NCBI RefSeq assembly: GCF_003967015.1 | Contig: NZ_AP017560.1 | Coordinates: 620,001-684,000 of the forward strand | DNA: 64,000 nucleotides | DNA from: Pseudanabaena sp. ABRG5-3 | GTDB taxonomy: Bacteria; Cyanobacteriota; Cyanobacteriia; Pseudanabaenales; Pseudanabaenaceae | Direction of reading: 5' to 3' | Shown here: positions 43,408-52,033 of the stretch, one piece after another | How the letters are laid out: each line of letters opens with the position of its first letter | Numbering within the stretch: the first letter of the stretch is position 1 | The notes under the pieces: model-generated | What the model saw: only the letters and a program-made list of their open reading frames with translations | What the model was told of the DNA's origin: nothing | Databases searched by the model: none | Translations under genes and position numbers: made by a program

Positions 43408-43650
43408 TCATGCTGTCAAACTCACGGTTGATAAGATATTGGAACCTGTGAGATCGATCGCTTGGTCGTAGCGAGTAATCAGTTTTTGAATGATTTTTTG
43501 ATTGCGGTGAATTGTGCCTGTTTCATCGCCTTGGAAGTCGGGATAGGCGACTTTGAGATTGGGAATGGTGGCACTGAGGATGTTGTGACTGCCGACATAG
43601 GCGAATTTGCGATCACAGACAAAGTATTTGCTATGTCCGCATGATGGAAC
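43408..43650 (-). pseudogene. Phospholipase D-like C-terminal remnant
   Basis: Minus-strand reading GHSKYFVCDRKFAYVGSHNI, then LSATIPNLKVAYPDFQGDET and a tail IDLTGSNILSTVSLTA, ending at 43408. HSKYFVCD...VGSHN is the HKD motif of the PLD superfamily (HxKx4Dx6GSxN). It covers only one HKD half and its upstream part is missing. It overlaps, in another frame, the open frame at 43479-43811. Confidence 0.6.
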
Positions 43651-43811
43651 CTTCCGCCAGTTTTCTCAAAGACGATTTCGGTTTCGGGTTGAGTTTGCAG
43701 AAGACCTAGTTGTTCGAGAAACTTTTGCGGCGGAAGGTTATATTTGTCGATCATGGTTTGGGCTTGTTTGAGCAGTTGGGAGATGGCTCTGAGATCTTTG
43801 GCGTTTTGCAT
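43479..43811 (-). pseudogene. Chimeric open frame: small helical protein read into a PLD remnant
   Basis: 110 codons. The first part MQNAKDLRAISQLLKQAQTM, IDKYNLPPQKFLEQLGLLQT looks like a genuine short helical protein. After VFEKTGGR (about residue 54) the reading runs into the out-of-frame PLD remnant, giving a meaningless, Ser/Ala-rich tail. The original stop was probably lost at this junction. It starts 4 bp after the DUF4258 gene, so it could be the partner of that gene. Confidence 0.45.
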
Positions 43812-43815
43812 AGGT

Positions 43816-44172
43816 TTATTTTCTGGCTTTGCGTTTGCTGTCGAAGTTCCAATAGGTAGTGAGAATTTGCAGGTTTTGGAAGTCCTGTAAACAGATGACT
43901 TGCAAGTCTCTGAGGGTGTCGGTAAATTTGGCGTAGGGACTGGTTTTGAGTTGGCGATCGCTTAATGTGTAGACGATCGCACCATGCCGATCGCTGCGTT
44001 GTTGTCCGTAAGCGATGGCGATGCGGATCATGTCGTTGCTGATGGCGCGTTGTTGTTGGCGGCGTTGGAGGTGGTTGAGGTCTTTGGGTTTGCGGATGGG
44101 GGTAAGGGCGATCGCTTGATCGAGGAGTTCATCGGTTGCGGCGATTTGTTGGATTTGTTTGTGGGTGTTCAT
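43816..44172 (-). CDS. DUF4258 family protein (toxin-like)
   Basis: ATG 44172 gives 118 residues (longer frame to 44205). Core: NHLQRRQQQRAISNDMIRIA, IAYGQQRSDRHGAIVYTLSD and DLQVICLQDFQNLQILTTYW. This matches DUF4258, a RelE/BrnT-related fold that often acts as a toxin. Next gene is the helical partner open frame 4 bp downstream, a toxin-antitoxin-like arrangement. The start is next to the NACHT gene in the divergent direction, about 175 bp away. Confidence 0.6.
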   Translation of the reverse strand: MNTHKQIQQIAATDELLDQAIALTPIRKPKDLNHLQRRQQQRAISNDMIRIAIAYGQQRSDRHGAIVYTLSDRQLKTSPYAKFTDTLRDLQVICLQDFQNLQILTTYWNFDSKRKARK

Positions 44173-44346
44173 AACCTTGTTGGTGATTTGTCTCGATGAA
44201 TTCATTAAAACGCCATCACCAAAATAAAAACCCTTGCGAAAACCCTAAAATCCCCTAGAATGCCCTAGACTTTGCAAATAGGGGATTACAAGCATTTTTT
44301 AGTAGGCTATGATAGGCATCAAAGCAATGGTTTGTATGCAAAAACT

Positions 44347-47300
44347 ATGTCCTATCAAAATTTTCTGAATGACATTGCAGATAAATATGATCTTTCAGGA
44401 GATGAGAAAGAAACATTTAAGTATGTATTCGATTGCAAAATAAAAAAGCATCAATATGTGTTGGCTCAAGAGCTAAGTATCTCTGATAAAGAGTTGCAAT
44501 CTAGGCTCACAATAATTTATGACAAGTTCAAACTTGAATTAAAAGAGATAAATAGTAAAGGAAAATTTAAAGCTCTTGGATATTGGTTGCAAAAGCAATA
44601 TGAAGAGAGCATTCAAGTTTTACAATCTCATACTATTGATTGGCAGAAAGTTTGTAGGAGAAGATTGGCTAAACAGAAAGAGGATAGGCAACTGCGAAAA
44701 AATGCGACTGCTATTGGTGCGGAGGTGAATGTTTATGTGCCTCTCGATCTTTTGGAACAGAAAGAGCAGACTCGTAGCAAGCAAGACAAAGGAGATTCAG
44801 AGCGCAATCAGTATCAAGAACGAAAGGTAGTAAAAACTTACGAGCATGATGATTTCTTAGGATCGCTGACTGATCGGCAGAGTAAAAATAAGCATATTGC
44901 GATTGTAGGTGAAGCGGGGGCTGGTAAAACTACGTTATTAGCAAGAATTGCTGATGAGTTGGATAAAAAGCAGAAGTTACAAATTTTTGTAAGTTTGGCA
45001 GATCTGCAAGGGCGATCGCTAGAAGAGTATATCTATGGAAATTGGCTATCTAAAGCGCTAGGTGTGCAAACAGATTCTATAAATGCAGAGCAAAAAAGCG
45101 ATCTATTTCAACAGTTTCAAGCTGGTGAGATTTGGTTGCTGTTGGATGGTTTGGATGAAATGAGGGCTAAGTCTTCGGCGGATGCGTTAGAGAAGATTAA
45201 TCGCGAAATTAGAGAGGTGATTGGTCAATCGCGAGTGGTGTTAACTTCTCGGTTAAATGTTTGGGATGCTTATCTGAATAGGTTATCAGGTTTTGATACG
45301 TTCAGAATGGAGGATTTTTCGCCTGAGCAAGTGGATAAATTCATCAGAGATTGGTTTGTTAGTGCTGAGAAGCCTGAGAGTGCGCCAATTTTGCAAGCTA
45401 AGCTCAAGGAACCTAATCGCGATCGCATTCGGGATATGGTAAGGCATCCTTTGCGGTTGGCTTTGTTGTGTCAGGCTTTTTATCGCGATTTGAATACGGA
45501 ACTTCCTGAAACGAAAGCGGGATTATATGAGCTATTTGTTCGCTATTTTTATGAATGGAAGCCTAATATTGTTGATGAGGATTTAACTCAGGACACATTA
45601 CGAGAAGAATTGCATCTTGCCTTGGGGAAACTAGCGATCGCTGGTATTGATGGTGATGCAGGTTTTCGGCTGTCGCGTAGTTTGGCTGTAAAGGAGATGG
45701 GAGATCGCTTGTTTAAGTTGGCTAGTGATGTTGGTTGGTTAACTTTGATCGAGCGTGATGAGCAAGATCAAGAGGTTTATGCTTTTTATCATGCATCTTT
45801 TCAAGAGTATTTTGCTGCTTTAGCGATCGATGATTGGGATTTCTTTTTGCCTAACAATCATATTGATAAGCCAGCAAAGGATCATAATGATAAGTATAAA
45901 GAATATCGAGTTTTTGAACCTAGATGGAAAGAAATTATAGCATTTTGGATGGGGCGAAAAGATAGATATATTGAGAAAGAATCTTTTATTAAGGTATTAA
46001 TAGAATTTGAAGATGGATGTAAAGATTTTTACTGGCATCGTGCTTACTTTCTTGCTGCGACTTGTCTAATTGAATTTAAAAATTGCAAATTTGCCGAGGA
46101 AATTATAGAGCAAATAATTGAATGGACTTATACTTATAGTTATATCAATATTGAATACCCGTATTATGGGCATTATATCAGTTCATTAGACAATGAAGCA
46201 CATACTATACTTATTACGCTAAGCCAATTTCAAGTTTACAATAAATTTATTATTGATAGACTCAGTGAGCTTTTAAAATCATCTGAAATTGATAAAAATT
46301 CATCCATCTTAATAGCAGAAATATTAGGCACAATAGATTTTGGCAATCCAAATGCACTCTTTTATTTAGTTCAAATTGTCAAAAGCTCTAAATTTAAGAA
46401 GCCTGATTTGAAGTCTTATAGCGCCACATGTTGGAGAGCAAAATCCAGTCTAGAGCAACTAGCAGTGGGCGATCTGAATACAATCAGTATGCTTACTGAA
46501 ATATTGCAAGATCCACTAATATGCGAAGACACTCATTCGCTAGTCTTAAATATATTAAAGGTAATATCTGTTAATCATATTGAAGAAACTGATTCTGATA
46601 GTCCAGCTAATTTTAACAACATTACTAATACACTTGAAGAATTACAAAGATTTTTAAGAGATGAATATATACAATATAGAAAAGTAATACCAATACTGGA
46701 AGAACTGGTAGATATAGTCAATAAGATAATAGTAGGAAAAGAAGAATTAGACTCAAAACTACTCTTTGACGATTCGGATATTAAATTGCTTTTCTATAAA
46801 AAATTAGTAGATATAATAAATGATGAAATAGTAAAAAATAAACGGTTAGGAATGAAAAGAAATGCTAATTATATAGATGTTGAATACCTTTTTTATAGAA
46901 TATTTTGGTGTAAAAATAACAGGCTTGATGAAATAGTGTGGAGTCTGGGAAAATCAGCAGTAGGTAATACTGAGAGTGTCTCTATCTTAGTGGACACCTT
47001 AAAGCATGAACAACTTGACAACTATACTCGATATCGGCTTGCAGAATGTCTAGAAACAATAGATAGAGGTAATATTGAAGCTTTTTCTTCTTTAATGAAA
47101 ATCATACTGGAGAATAAACATTTAAGTAATGAAGCAGTACACTCTTTAAGTGAAATAGCTGTTAGTAATGCTGAGGTAATTTCTATCTTAGTCAATACCT
47201 TACAAAATGAACAACTTGATGATAATACTCGCTATAATCTCGCAAAAGTTCTAGGTAAAATAGATACGGGTAACGTTACATCTATTAGTACTTTGATAGA

Positions 47301-48333
47301 ATTGCTGCTCAAATCTATAAATGATGAGCATCCAGACACATCAGAAGCAGAACTTTTAGGAGAAGTAGGGGCTGGGAACTCGGATGTTATCAATTTATTG
47401 CTTAAAATTTTGCGCGATACCAAATCTACTGATGAAATGTGCAACTCAGTGTTAGTTGGGTTGCTTAATGCCTTAAATGGATTGCCAGATAAAGAAATTG
47501 AACTGTGGAAATTAGATGTAATCAGATCTGTGGAAGCCGCTTTGCAGAAAGCACCAGTTCTTAGCGATGTAAATTGGTTGGCAGCAAAGGTTTTATGTAT
47601 TGTGGATAAAGGTAATACTACTGCTATTAGTGCTTTATCTATGCTTCTATTAAACTTTAAATCTTATTCTTGTTCTTACCGTAATGATGATAGTGATGAT
47701 TCTGATGGGATACTATCTCTTGTAGATATTTTCACTAATATTGTTGCAGGTGGAAGCATTTCATCATGGAAATTTGCGGTAAATAAACTAAGAGAAGGAG
47801 TCAATCATAAGACTTATAAAAACATCTACAATAATTTTAATTGTTGCTATGAATCCCTCTGGCATTGCGCTCAAAATATGAGCTATCAAGATTTTTATGA
47901 TGCATGGCACTCATCCACAACTACTATTCAACACCTAGAGCATCAGTTTTTAGATTACGATGCAGTTCAACAAGAACTCGATCGCAATGCTGACCATCCC
48001 AAAATACTCTGTTTAGTTGTCGATATCAGCCATCTCGAAAACTTCACTGATCAAAATCTCCTATCAAAAAGAATTTGGAATGGACTGCAAAGGCAATTTC
48101 CTGATTGTGAATTTCCCAAAGTTAACGATATTGGAGATTTAGAATACGAACTTAATAAATTGCAAAGGAATTTAGGTAAAAAATTAGCGATCGCCCTTTA
48201 TGGCAGAAGTGCTAATGAAGCGATCGCGCAACTCTGCCAAAGCCTAGCACCAATCCAAATACGCCCATTCATAGGAGGACAAACCACCCAAGAACTCATC
48301 ACTCAAATTAATGCTTGGCTAACGGAAATGTAA
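44347..48333 (+). CDS. NACHT-domain NTPase with HEAT-like repeats (bNACHT / NLR-like)
   Basis: ATG 44347 (MSYQNFLNDIADKYDLSGDE) is the likely start; the longer frame begins with TTG 44272. 1328 residues from the ATG. Residues 1-65 resemble a helix-turn-helix module (LAQELSISDKELQSRLTIIY). After a linker, the NACHT domain has Walker A GEAGAGKTT (188-196), Walker B LLLDGLDEM (264-272) and VVLTSRLNVWD. About 560 residues of alpha repeats follow, with repeated AxGNxExISxLVxxLxxEQLDDxTRY units. A C-terminal alpha/beta region (from about 1225) reads KILCLVVDISHLENFTDQN. The order sensor repeats, STAND NTPase and helical N-terminal module is that of bacterial NLR-like antiphage proteins. The effector is not identifiable. 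It stands alone in a TA island. Confidence 0.85.
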   Translation: MSYQNFLNDIADKYDLSGDEKETFKYVFDCKIKKHQYVLAQELSISDKELQSRLTIIYDKFKLELKEINSKGKFKALGYWLQKQYEESIQVLQSHTIDWQKVCRRRLAKQKEDRQLRKNATAIGAEVNVYVPLDLLEQKEQTRSKQDKGDSERNQYQERKVVKTYEHDDFLGSLTDRQSKNKHIAIVGEAGAGKTTLLARIADELDKKQKLQIFVSLADLQGRSLEEYIYGNWLSKALGVQTDSINAEQKSDLFQQFQAGEIWLLLDGLDEMRAKSSADALEKINREIREVIGQSRVVLTSRLNVWDAYLNRLSGFDTFRMEDFSPEQVDKFIRDWFVSAEKPESAPILQAKLKEPNRDRIRDMVRHPLRLALLCQAFYRDLNTELPETKAGLYELFVRYFYEWKPNIVDEDLTQDTLREELHLALGKLAIAGIDGDAGFRLSRSLAVKEMGDRLFKLASDVGWLTLIERDEQDQEVYAFYHASFQEYFAALAIDDWDFFLPNNHIDKPAKDHNDKYKEYRVFEPRWKEIIAFWMGRKDRYIEKESFIKVLIEFEDGCKDFYWHRAYFLAATCLIEFKNCKFAEEIIEQIIEWTYTYSYINIEYPYYGHYISSLDNEAHTILITLSQFQVYNKFIIDRLSELLKSSEIDKNSSILIAEILGTIDFGNPNALFYLVQIVKSSKFKKPDLKSYSATCWRAKSSLEQLAVGDLNTISMLTEILQDPLICEDTHSLVLNILKVISVNHIEETDSDSPANFNNITNTLEELQRFLRDEYIQYRKVIPILEELVDIVNKIIVGKEELDSKLLFDDSDIKLLFYKKLVDIINDEIVKNKRLGMKRNANYIDVEYLFYRIFWCKNNRLDEIVWSLGKSAVGNTESVSILVDTLKHEQLDNYTRYRLAECLETIDRGNIEAFSSLMKIILENKHLSNEAVHSLSEIAVSNAEVISILVNTLQNEQLDDNTRYNLAKVLGKIDTGNVTSISTLIELLLKSINDEHPDTSEAELLGEVGAGNSDVINLLLKILRDTKSTDEMCNSVLVGLLNALNGLPDKEIELWKLDVIRSVEAALQKAPVLSDVNWLAAKVLCIVDKGNTTAISALSMLLLNFKSYSCSYRNDDSDDSDGILSLVDIFTNIVAGGSISSWKFAVNKLREGVNHKTYKNIYNNFNCCYESLWHCAQNMSYQDFYDAWHSSTTTIQHLEHQFLDYDAVQQELDRNADHPKILCLVVDISHLENFTDQNLLSKRIWNGLQRQFPDCEFPKVNDIGDLEYELNKLQRNLGKKLAIALYGRSANEAIAQLCQSLAPIQIRPFIGGQTTQELITQINAWLTEM

Positions 48334-48348
48334 GACAGGAGAAATAAA

Positions 48349-48543
48349 ATGAATACCAAAGAAGCGATCGCCCATGAAATTGAACAAGTACCTGAAGCAT
48401 TATTAGAACAAGTACTCGAATTTTTGCTGTCCCTCAAATCTCAATACCAACAGGAAAAATTAGAAATCACTATGATGAGCGAATCATCCCTAGCAAAAGA
48501 CTGGCTTAGCCCAGAGGAAGATGAAGCATGGCAAGATTTGTAA
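48349..48543 (+). CDS. DUF2281-like antitoxin
   Basis: 64 residues: MNTKEAIAHEIEQVPEALLE, QVLEFLLSLKSQ, then an acidic tail LAKDWLSPEEDEAWQDL. This is the common cyanobacterial layout of an antitoxin preceding a MazF toxin. It overlaps the toxin gene by 16 bp and begins 15 bp after the NACHT gene, so it may be transcribed with it. Confidence 0.8.
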   Translation: MNTKEAIAHEIEQVPEALLEQVLEFLLSLKSQYQQEKLEITMMSESSLAKDWLSPEEDEAWQDL

Positions 48544-48860
48544 AAGGAGATGTCGTTATCGTCCCTTTCCCATTCTCTGACCTATCACAAAGCAAACGCC
48601 GCCCAGCCTTAGTAATCGCAACCCTACGAGGTGACGATCTAATCTTGTGTCAGATTACCAGCCAAAATCTTACTGATGCCTATGCAGTAACCATCAACAA
48701 CAACGACTTTGAGACAGGCAGTTTAAACAAACCTAGCAATATCAGACCCAATCGCATATTTACCGCCGATCAGTCGATTATTTTATCCATTGCTGGACAT
48801 CTCAAATCTATCAAAACAAATCAAGCGATCGCTAAAGTTATCGAGATAATCAGTCAATAG
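48528..48860 (+). CDS. MazF/PemK-type endoribonuclease toxin
   Basis: 110 residues: FVKGDVVIVPFPFSDLSQSK, RRPALVIATLRGDDLILCQI, ITSQNL. The MazF core with KRRPALV and the CQITS segment is complete. The protein would cleave cellular mRNA when free of its antitoxin. Overlaps the DUF2281-like gene. Confidence 0.92.
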   Translation: MARFVKGDVVIVPFPFSDLSQSKRRPALVIATLRGDDLILCQITSQNLTDAYAVTINNNDFETGSLNKPSNIRPNRIFTADQSIILSIAGHLKSIKTNQAIAKVIEIISQ

Positions 48861-48870
48861 AAGAAAAACT

Positions 48871-49066
48871 ATGGCAGAAGTAAAAGTCTACTACGACAAG
48901 CTAGGAAACACCTCACCGTCTGGTTTGGCAATCCTAAGCAAGAATATATCTGTGAAGAAACAGGCGATGAAGTCATCCTGATGAAAGAAAAATCTGGTGA
49001 GTCATCGGCTTTGAAAAACTCAATTACAGCCTCCAAGAATCATCTAATCTCAGATTTTCCTTTTAA
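48871..49066 (+). pseudogene. DUF2283 protein with two frameshifts
   Basis: Starts MAEVKVYYDKLGNT; a missing C then shifts the frame, and the other frame gives LTVWFGNPKQEYICEETGDE, VILMKEKSG; a second shift leads to VIGFEKLNYSLQESSNLRFS and a stop at 49064-49066. DUF2283 proteins (about 65 residues) are TA-associated. A second, shorter copy starts at 50474. Confidence 0.75.
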
Positions 49067-49158
49067 ACCTTGGCAGCATAAGTATCTCAGCTTAATTAAT
49101 CAAATGATATATAATCAATCGATTGATATCAATCGATTGATTATTGCAAAAGAACACT

Positions 49159-49407
49159 ATGGATTACTTACTACTTCAAGATGCCACAGCCAACTTTAAT
49201 AATTTAATCAATCAAGTCAGCGCAAACCATAAACCAGTCATGATTAAAGGCTCAGAAAATGACGTAGTTGTGATTTCCAAAGAAGACTGGGCAGCGATCG
49301 AAGAGACTATCTATCTTAACTCCATACATGGATATATCGACTCACTCAAAGAGGTTATGGCTAGCCCCAGAAGTGAATGGGTAAATGCTCAAGAGCTAGG
49401 ATTATAA
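49159..49407 (+). CDS. Phd/YefM family antitoxin
   Basis: ATG 49159 gives 82 residues (a TTG 15 bp upstream is less likely). Signature MDYLLLQDATANFNNLINQV, KPVMIKGSENDVVVISKEDW, AAIEETIYLNS. Phd/YefM antitoxins repress the operon and bind YoeB/Doc/RelE toxins. It is followed 2 bp later by the YoeB gene. Confidence 0.88.
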   Translation: MDYLLLQDATANFNNLINQVSANHKPVMIKGSENDVVVISKEDWAAIEETIYLNSIHGYIDSLKEVMASPRSEWVNAQELGL

Positions 49408-49409
49408 CA

Positions 49410-49670
49410 ATGTGGGAAGTTATCCTTAGTAAAAAAGCCCAAGAAGATTTAAAAAAATTGAAAAGTATTGGGCTTTTTGAGAAAACCAAAGAGCTAGTTG
49501 CCATACTCAGAGAAAATCCATTCACAAATCCACCACCTTACGAGAAATTAGTTGGAAATTTGCAAGGCTTCTATTCAAGGCGTATAAATATCAAGCATCG
49601 CTTGGTCTATCGTGTAGTTAAAGAAAGCAATACCGTTGAAGTTTTACGAATGTGGTCACATTACGAATAG
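49410..49670 (+). CDS. YoeB/Txe family toxin
   Basis: ATG 49410 gives 86 residues: MWEVILSKKAQEDLKKLKSI, then NPPPYEKLVGNLQGFYSRRI and NIKHRLVYRVVKESNTVEVL. This is the complete Txe/YoeB ribosome-dependent mRNA endonuclease, including the C-terminal MWSHYE. It uses the upstream antitoxin and overlaps no other gene. Confidence 0.92.
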   Translation: MWEVILSKKAQEDLKKLKSIGLFEKTKELVAILRENPFTNPPPYEKLVGNLQGFYSRRINIKHRLVYRVVKESNTVEVLRMWSHYE

Positions 49671-49674
49671 CTTT

Positions 49675-50115
49675 ATGAAACCATTAACTATAGAAATTCC
49701 TGAATCATTGCAACAAAAGCTGATTGAAATTGCCAATCAAAGCAATGTCACCGTTGAGAGCTTCATTCTCGGCATTCTTGATCGTGCTGCGGAAGTTCCT
49801 AATCATTCTATAGGCACACCACTCAAAACCCTAATAGAAATCCAAAACATACTCACTGAGCTAAAGCCCGAACTAACAGATAAATATCACGTTAACCAAC
49901 TAGGAATTTTTGGCTCCTATGCTAGAGGCGATTACAACTCAGCCAGTGATATCGATATCCTAGTGGAATATGCTCAGAAACCAAGCTTATTTGACTTAAT
50001 CGAACTACAACAGTATTTAAGCGATCGCCTCCAAATGAAAGTTGATTTAGTCACCAAAGACGGACTCAAACCGCAAATTAAAGAAAAAATCTTAGCAGAG
50101 GTCATTTACCTATGA
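49675..50115 (+). CDS. MNT-type nucleotidyltransferase antitoxin with N-terminal extension
   Basis: ATG 49675 gives 146 residues. Residues 1-40 ([20 protein letters not shown]) look like a ribbon-helix-helix-like module. The NTase core (about 75-146) has [20 protein letters not shown], the GSx(n)DxD signature of minimal nucleotidyltransferases. MNT antitoxins AMPylate or otherwise block the partner HEPN toxin. It overlaps the HEPN gene by 4 bp. Confidence 0.85.
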   Translation: MKPLTIEIPESLQQKLIEIANQSNVTVESFILGILDRAAEVPNHSIGTPLKTLIEIQNILTELKPELTDKYHVNQLGIFGSYARGDYNSASDIDILVEYAQKPSLFDLIELQQYLSDRLQMKVDLVTKDGLKPQIKEKILAEVIYL

Positions 50116-50459
50116 CTGATCGCCCCATTGACGATTTCTTGCAAGATATTCTCCGAGAAATTGAGAGAATTGAGCGGTTTATGGCTGACATAACAAGTCT
50201 TCAGCAATTTGAGCAAGACGAAAAAACTACCTATGCAGTAATTAGATCCCTTGAGCTAATTGGCGAAGCAGTCAAAAAAATTCCCCAATCTGCAAGGATT
50301 CAAAATCCTGAAATCCCTTGGAAAGCGATCGCAGGAATGCGCGATATTCTGATACATCATTATTGGGATGCAGATCTAGAGACAGTTTGGGATGTCACAC
50401 AGCACCATCTCGAACCACTAAAAGCAATTATTTTAAAACTTTTAAACACTTCAGATTAG
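50112..50459 (+). CDS. HEPN (DUF86) toxin
   Basis: 115 residues. Helical HEPN protein with the RxxxxH RNase motif in RDILIHHYW and the opening [18 protein letters not shown]. It pairs with the MNT gene directly upstream. Both look intact. HEPN RNases of this type cleave tRNA or other RNA. Confidence 0.9.
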   Translation: MTDRPIDDFLQDILREIERIERFMADITSLQQFEQDEKTTYAVIRSLELIGEAVKKIPQSARIQNPEIPWKAIAGMRDILIHHYWDADLETVWDVTQHHLEPLKAIILKLLNTSD

Positions 50460-50473
50460 ATTTTTAAAAACCT

Positions 50474-50551
50474 ATGGCAGAAGTAAAAATCTACTGCGAT
50501 AAACTAGGCAACCCCGTCACCGCATGGTTTGGCAAATATATTGGCAAATAA
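50474..50551 (+). pseudogene. DUF2283 protein, truncated second copy
   Basis: 25 codons reading MAEVKIYCDKLGNPVTAWFG KYIGK. The first 20 residues match the DUF2283 opening seen at 48871, then the gene stops. The two copies lie 1.6 kb apart in the same direction and flank the YefM-YoeB and MNT-HEPN modules. Confidence 0.6.
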
Positions 50552-50627
50552 ATTTGCGCTTAGGATGGACTTAGAGCATGATTGAGAAATAATCGCTCTA
50601 TTGTCCGAGGATATCCGAGGAGAAATT

Positions 50628-51719
50628 ATGAATTCTACATACAAGGCATTTTGGCTAGAAAGCGGCGATCTCGTTGTGATAGACCAAACCCAGCTTCCCT
50701 TCAGTTTGGTGACAAAGACCCTCAAAACTAGCGCTGCTGCAACACTCGCCATTCAAGACATGACCGTGCGCGGAGCAGGCGTAATCGGCAACGTCGCCGC
50801 CTTTGGCGTGTACCTAGCTGCGAGAGAAAGCAAAGGTGATCTTGATAAGATTAAAGAACTTTCCGCAGTGATTCGTCGCGCCCGTCCCACGGCTGTAAAC
50901 CTGATGTGGGCAGTCGATCGCTTACTCTCTGTATTAGAAAAAGCCGCCACAAAAAAACTTGATTTAGTAGAAGTTGCACTCAAAGAAGCGATCGCTATTT
51001 CCGATGAAGATGTAGTTGGTACGCGCAATATTGGTAAATATGGCTGTGAAATAATTGAGGCGATCGCCAAAACCAAACCCCAAGGTGAACCTGTCAATAT
51101 TCTGACGCACTGTAATGCGGGGTGGTTAGCAATCGTTGATCGCGGTAGTGCCTTAGCACCGATTTATGAAGCTAGCGATCGGGGGATTAACGTTCATGTA
51201 TGGGTCGATGAAACCCGTCCGCGCAATCAGGGCGCAAACCTGACCGCATGGGAACTCGGACAGTCCCAGATTCCGCATACCTTGATTGCCGATAATACGG
51301 GCGGACTATTAATGCAATATGGTAAGGTCGATCTCTGCATCGTCGGAACCGATCGCACCACCCGTAGTGGTGATGTTGCTAATAAAATCGGTACATATCT
51401 CAAAGCACTCGCCGCCTTTGATAATAAAGTTCCCTTTTATGTGGCCTTACCGAGTTCTACCTTTGATATGCAAATCTCCGATGGGTTAAAAGAGATTGCG
51501 ATCGAAACTCGGAGTGCTGATGAAGTTCTCTATCTGCAAGGTCTACAGGATAACGGGGAAATTGGCAAAATCCGCATTGCCCCCTTAGAAACTCCTGCGC
51601 TAAATTATGCCTTTGATGTCACGCCTGCCCGACTAGTTACAGGATTGATTACTGAGCGTGGTATTTGCGATGCTAATGAAACCGCAATCTCCGCTATGTT
51701 TCTCGATCTCATTCCGTAA
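50628..51719 (+). CDS. mtnA: S-methyl-5-thioribose-1-phosphate isomerase
   Basis: ATG 50628 (MNSTYKAFWLESGDLVVID) follows GAGGAG and gives 363 residues. Segments IQDMTVRGAGVIGNVAAFGV, ILTHCNAGWLAIVDRGSALA and VDETRPRNQGANLTAWEL are MtnA signatures (catalytic Cys in HCNAG, Asp in VGTDR). It isomerises methylthioribose-1-phosphate in methionine salvage. The pathway partner mtnP is 6 kb downstream. Confidence 0.94.
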   Translation: MNSTYKAFWLESGDLVVIDQTQLPFSLVTKTLKTSAAATLAIQDMTVRGAGVIGNVAAFGVYLAARESKGDLDKIKELSAVIRRARPTAVNLMWAVDRLLSVLEKAATKKLDLVEVALKEAIAISDEDVVGTRNIGKYGCEIIEAIAKTKPQGEPVNILTHCNAGWLAIVDRGSALAPIYEASDRGINVHVWVDETRPRNQGANLTAWELGQSQIPHTLIADNTGGLLMQYGKVDLCIVGTDRTTRSGDVANKIGTYLKALAAFDNKVPFYVALPSSTFDMQISDGLKEIAIETRSADEVLYLQGLQDNGEIGKIRIAPLETPALNYAFDVTPARLVTGLITERGICDANETAISAMFLDLIP

Positions 51720-51751
51720 TTTATAGAAGGCGCAAAGCGCCCTCTGTAAAT
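51719..51751. terminator. Hairpin between mtnA and the converging small gene
   Basis: GAAGGCGC facing GCGCCCTC with AT-rich outer arms, loop AAA. Imperfect, but placed between two convergent stop codons. Confidence 0.5.
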
Positions 51752-51975
51752 TATGGAATTTGAAAATCTTCGATTTCGATAATATCGCCGATCGCTGCCA
51801 TCGTCATGACATCATCACGAATTTTGGCGGTAACACTTACCTTCAAACCTTCCTGTAAAATTTCTTCAGGGGCAGGTTGCCAAATTTCATACTGCTCATC
51901 GGTATCCGTAACGATCGCCCAAGCACCTGTACCAATATCGATATATTCCACAGTTCCAGTAATTTGAATGTTCAT
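51751..51975 (-). CDS. Hypothetical OB-fold-like protein
   Basis: 74 residues: MNIQITGTVEYIDIGTGAWA, IVTDTDEQYEIWQPAPEEIL, TAKIRDDVMTMAAIGDIIEI. Beta-rich with a ligand-binding-like GxWxI segment. A conserved-looking small cytoplasmic protein; no exact family. Convergent with mtnA. Confidence 0.6.
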   Translation of the reverse strand: MNIQITGTVEYIDIGTGAWAIVTDTDEQYEIWQPAPEEILQEGLKVSVTAKIRDDVMTMAAIGDIIEIEDFQIP

Positions 51976-51998
51976 TTTTATCTAGAAGTTGTAAATTT

Positions 51999-52031
51999 TT
52001 TCAGAAGGCTTGCGATACAAGCCTTCTGAAA
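51999..52031. terminator. Hairpin downstream of the protease gene
   Basis: 14-bp arms TTTCAGAAGGCTTG at 51999-52012 and its complement at 52018-52031. It ends 3 bp from the protease stop codon. Confidence 0.6.
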
Positions 52032-52033
52032 GT

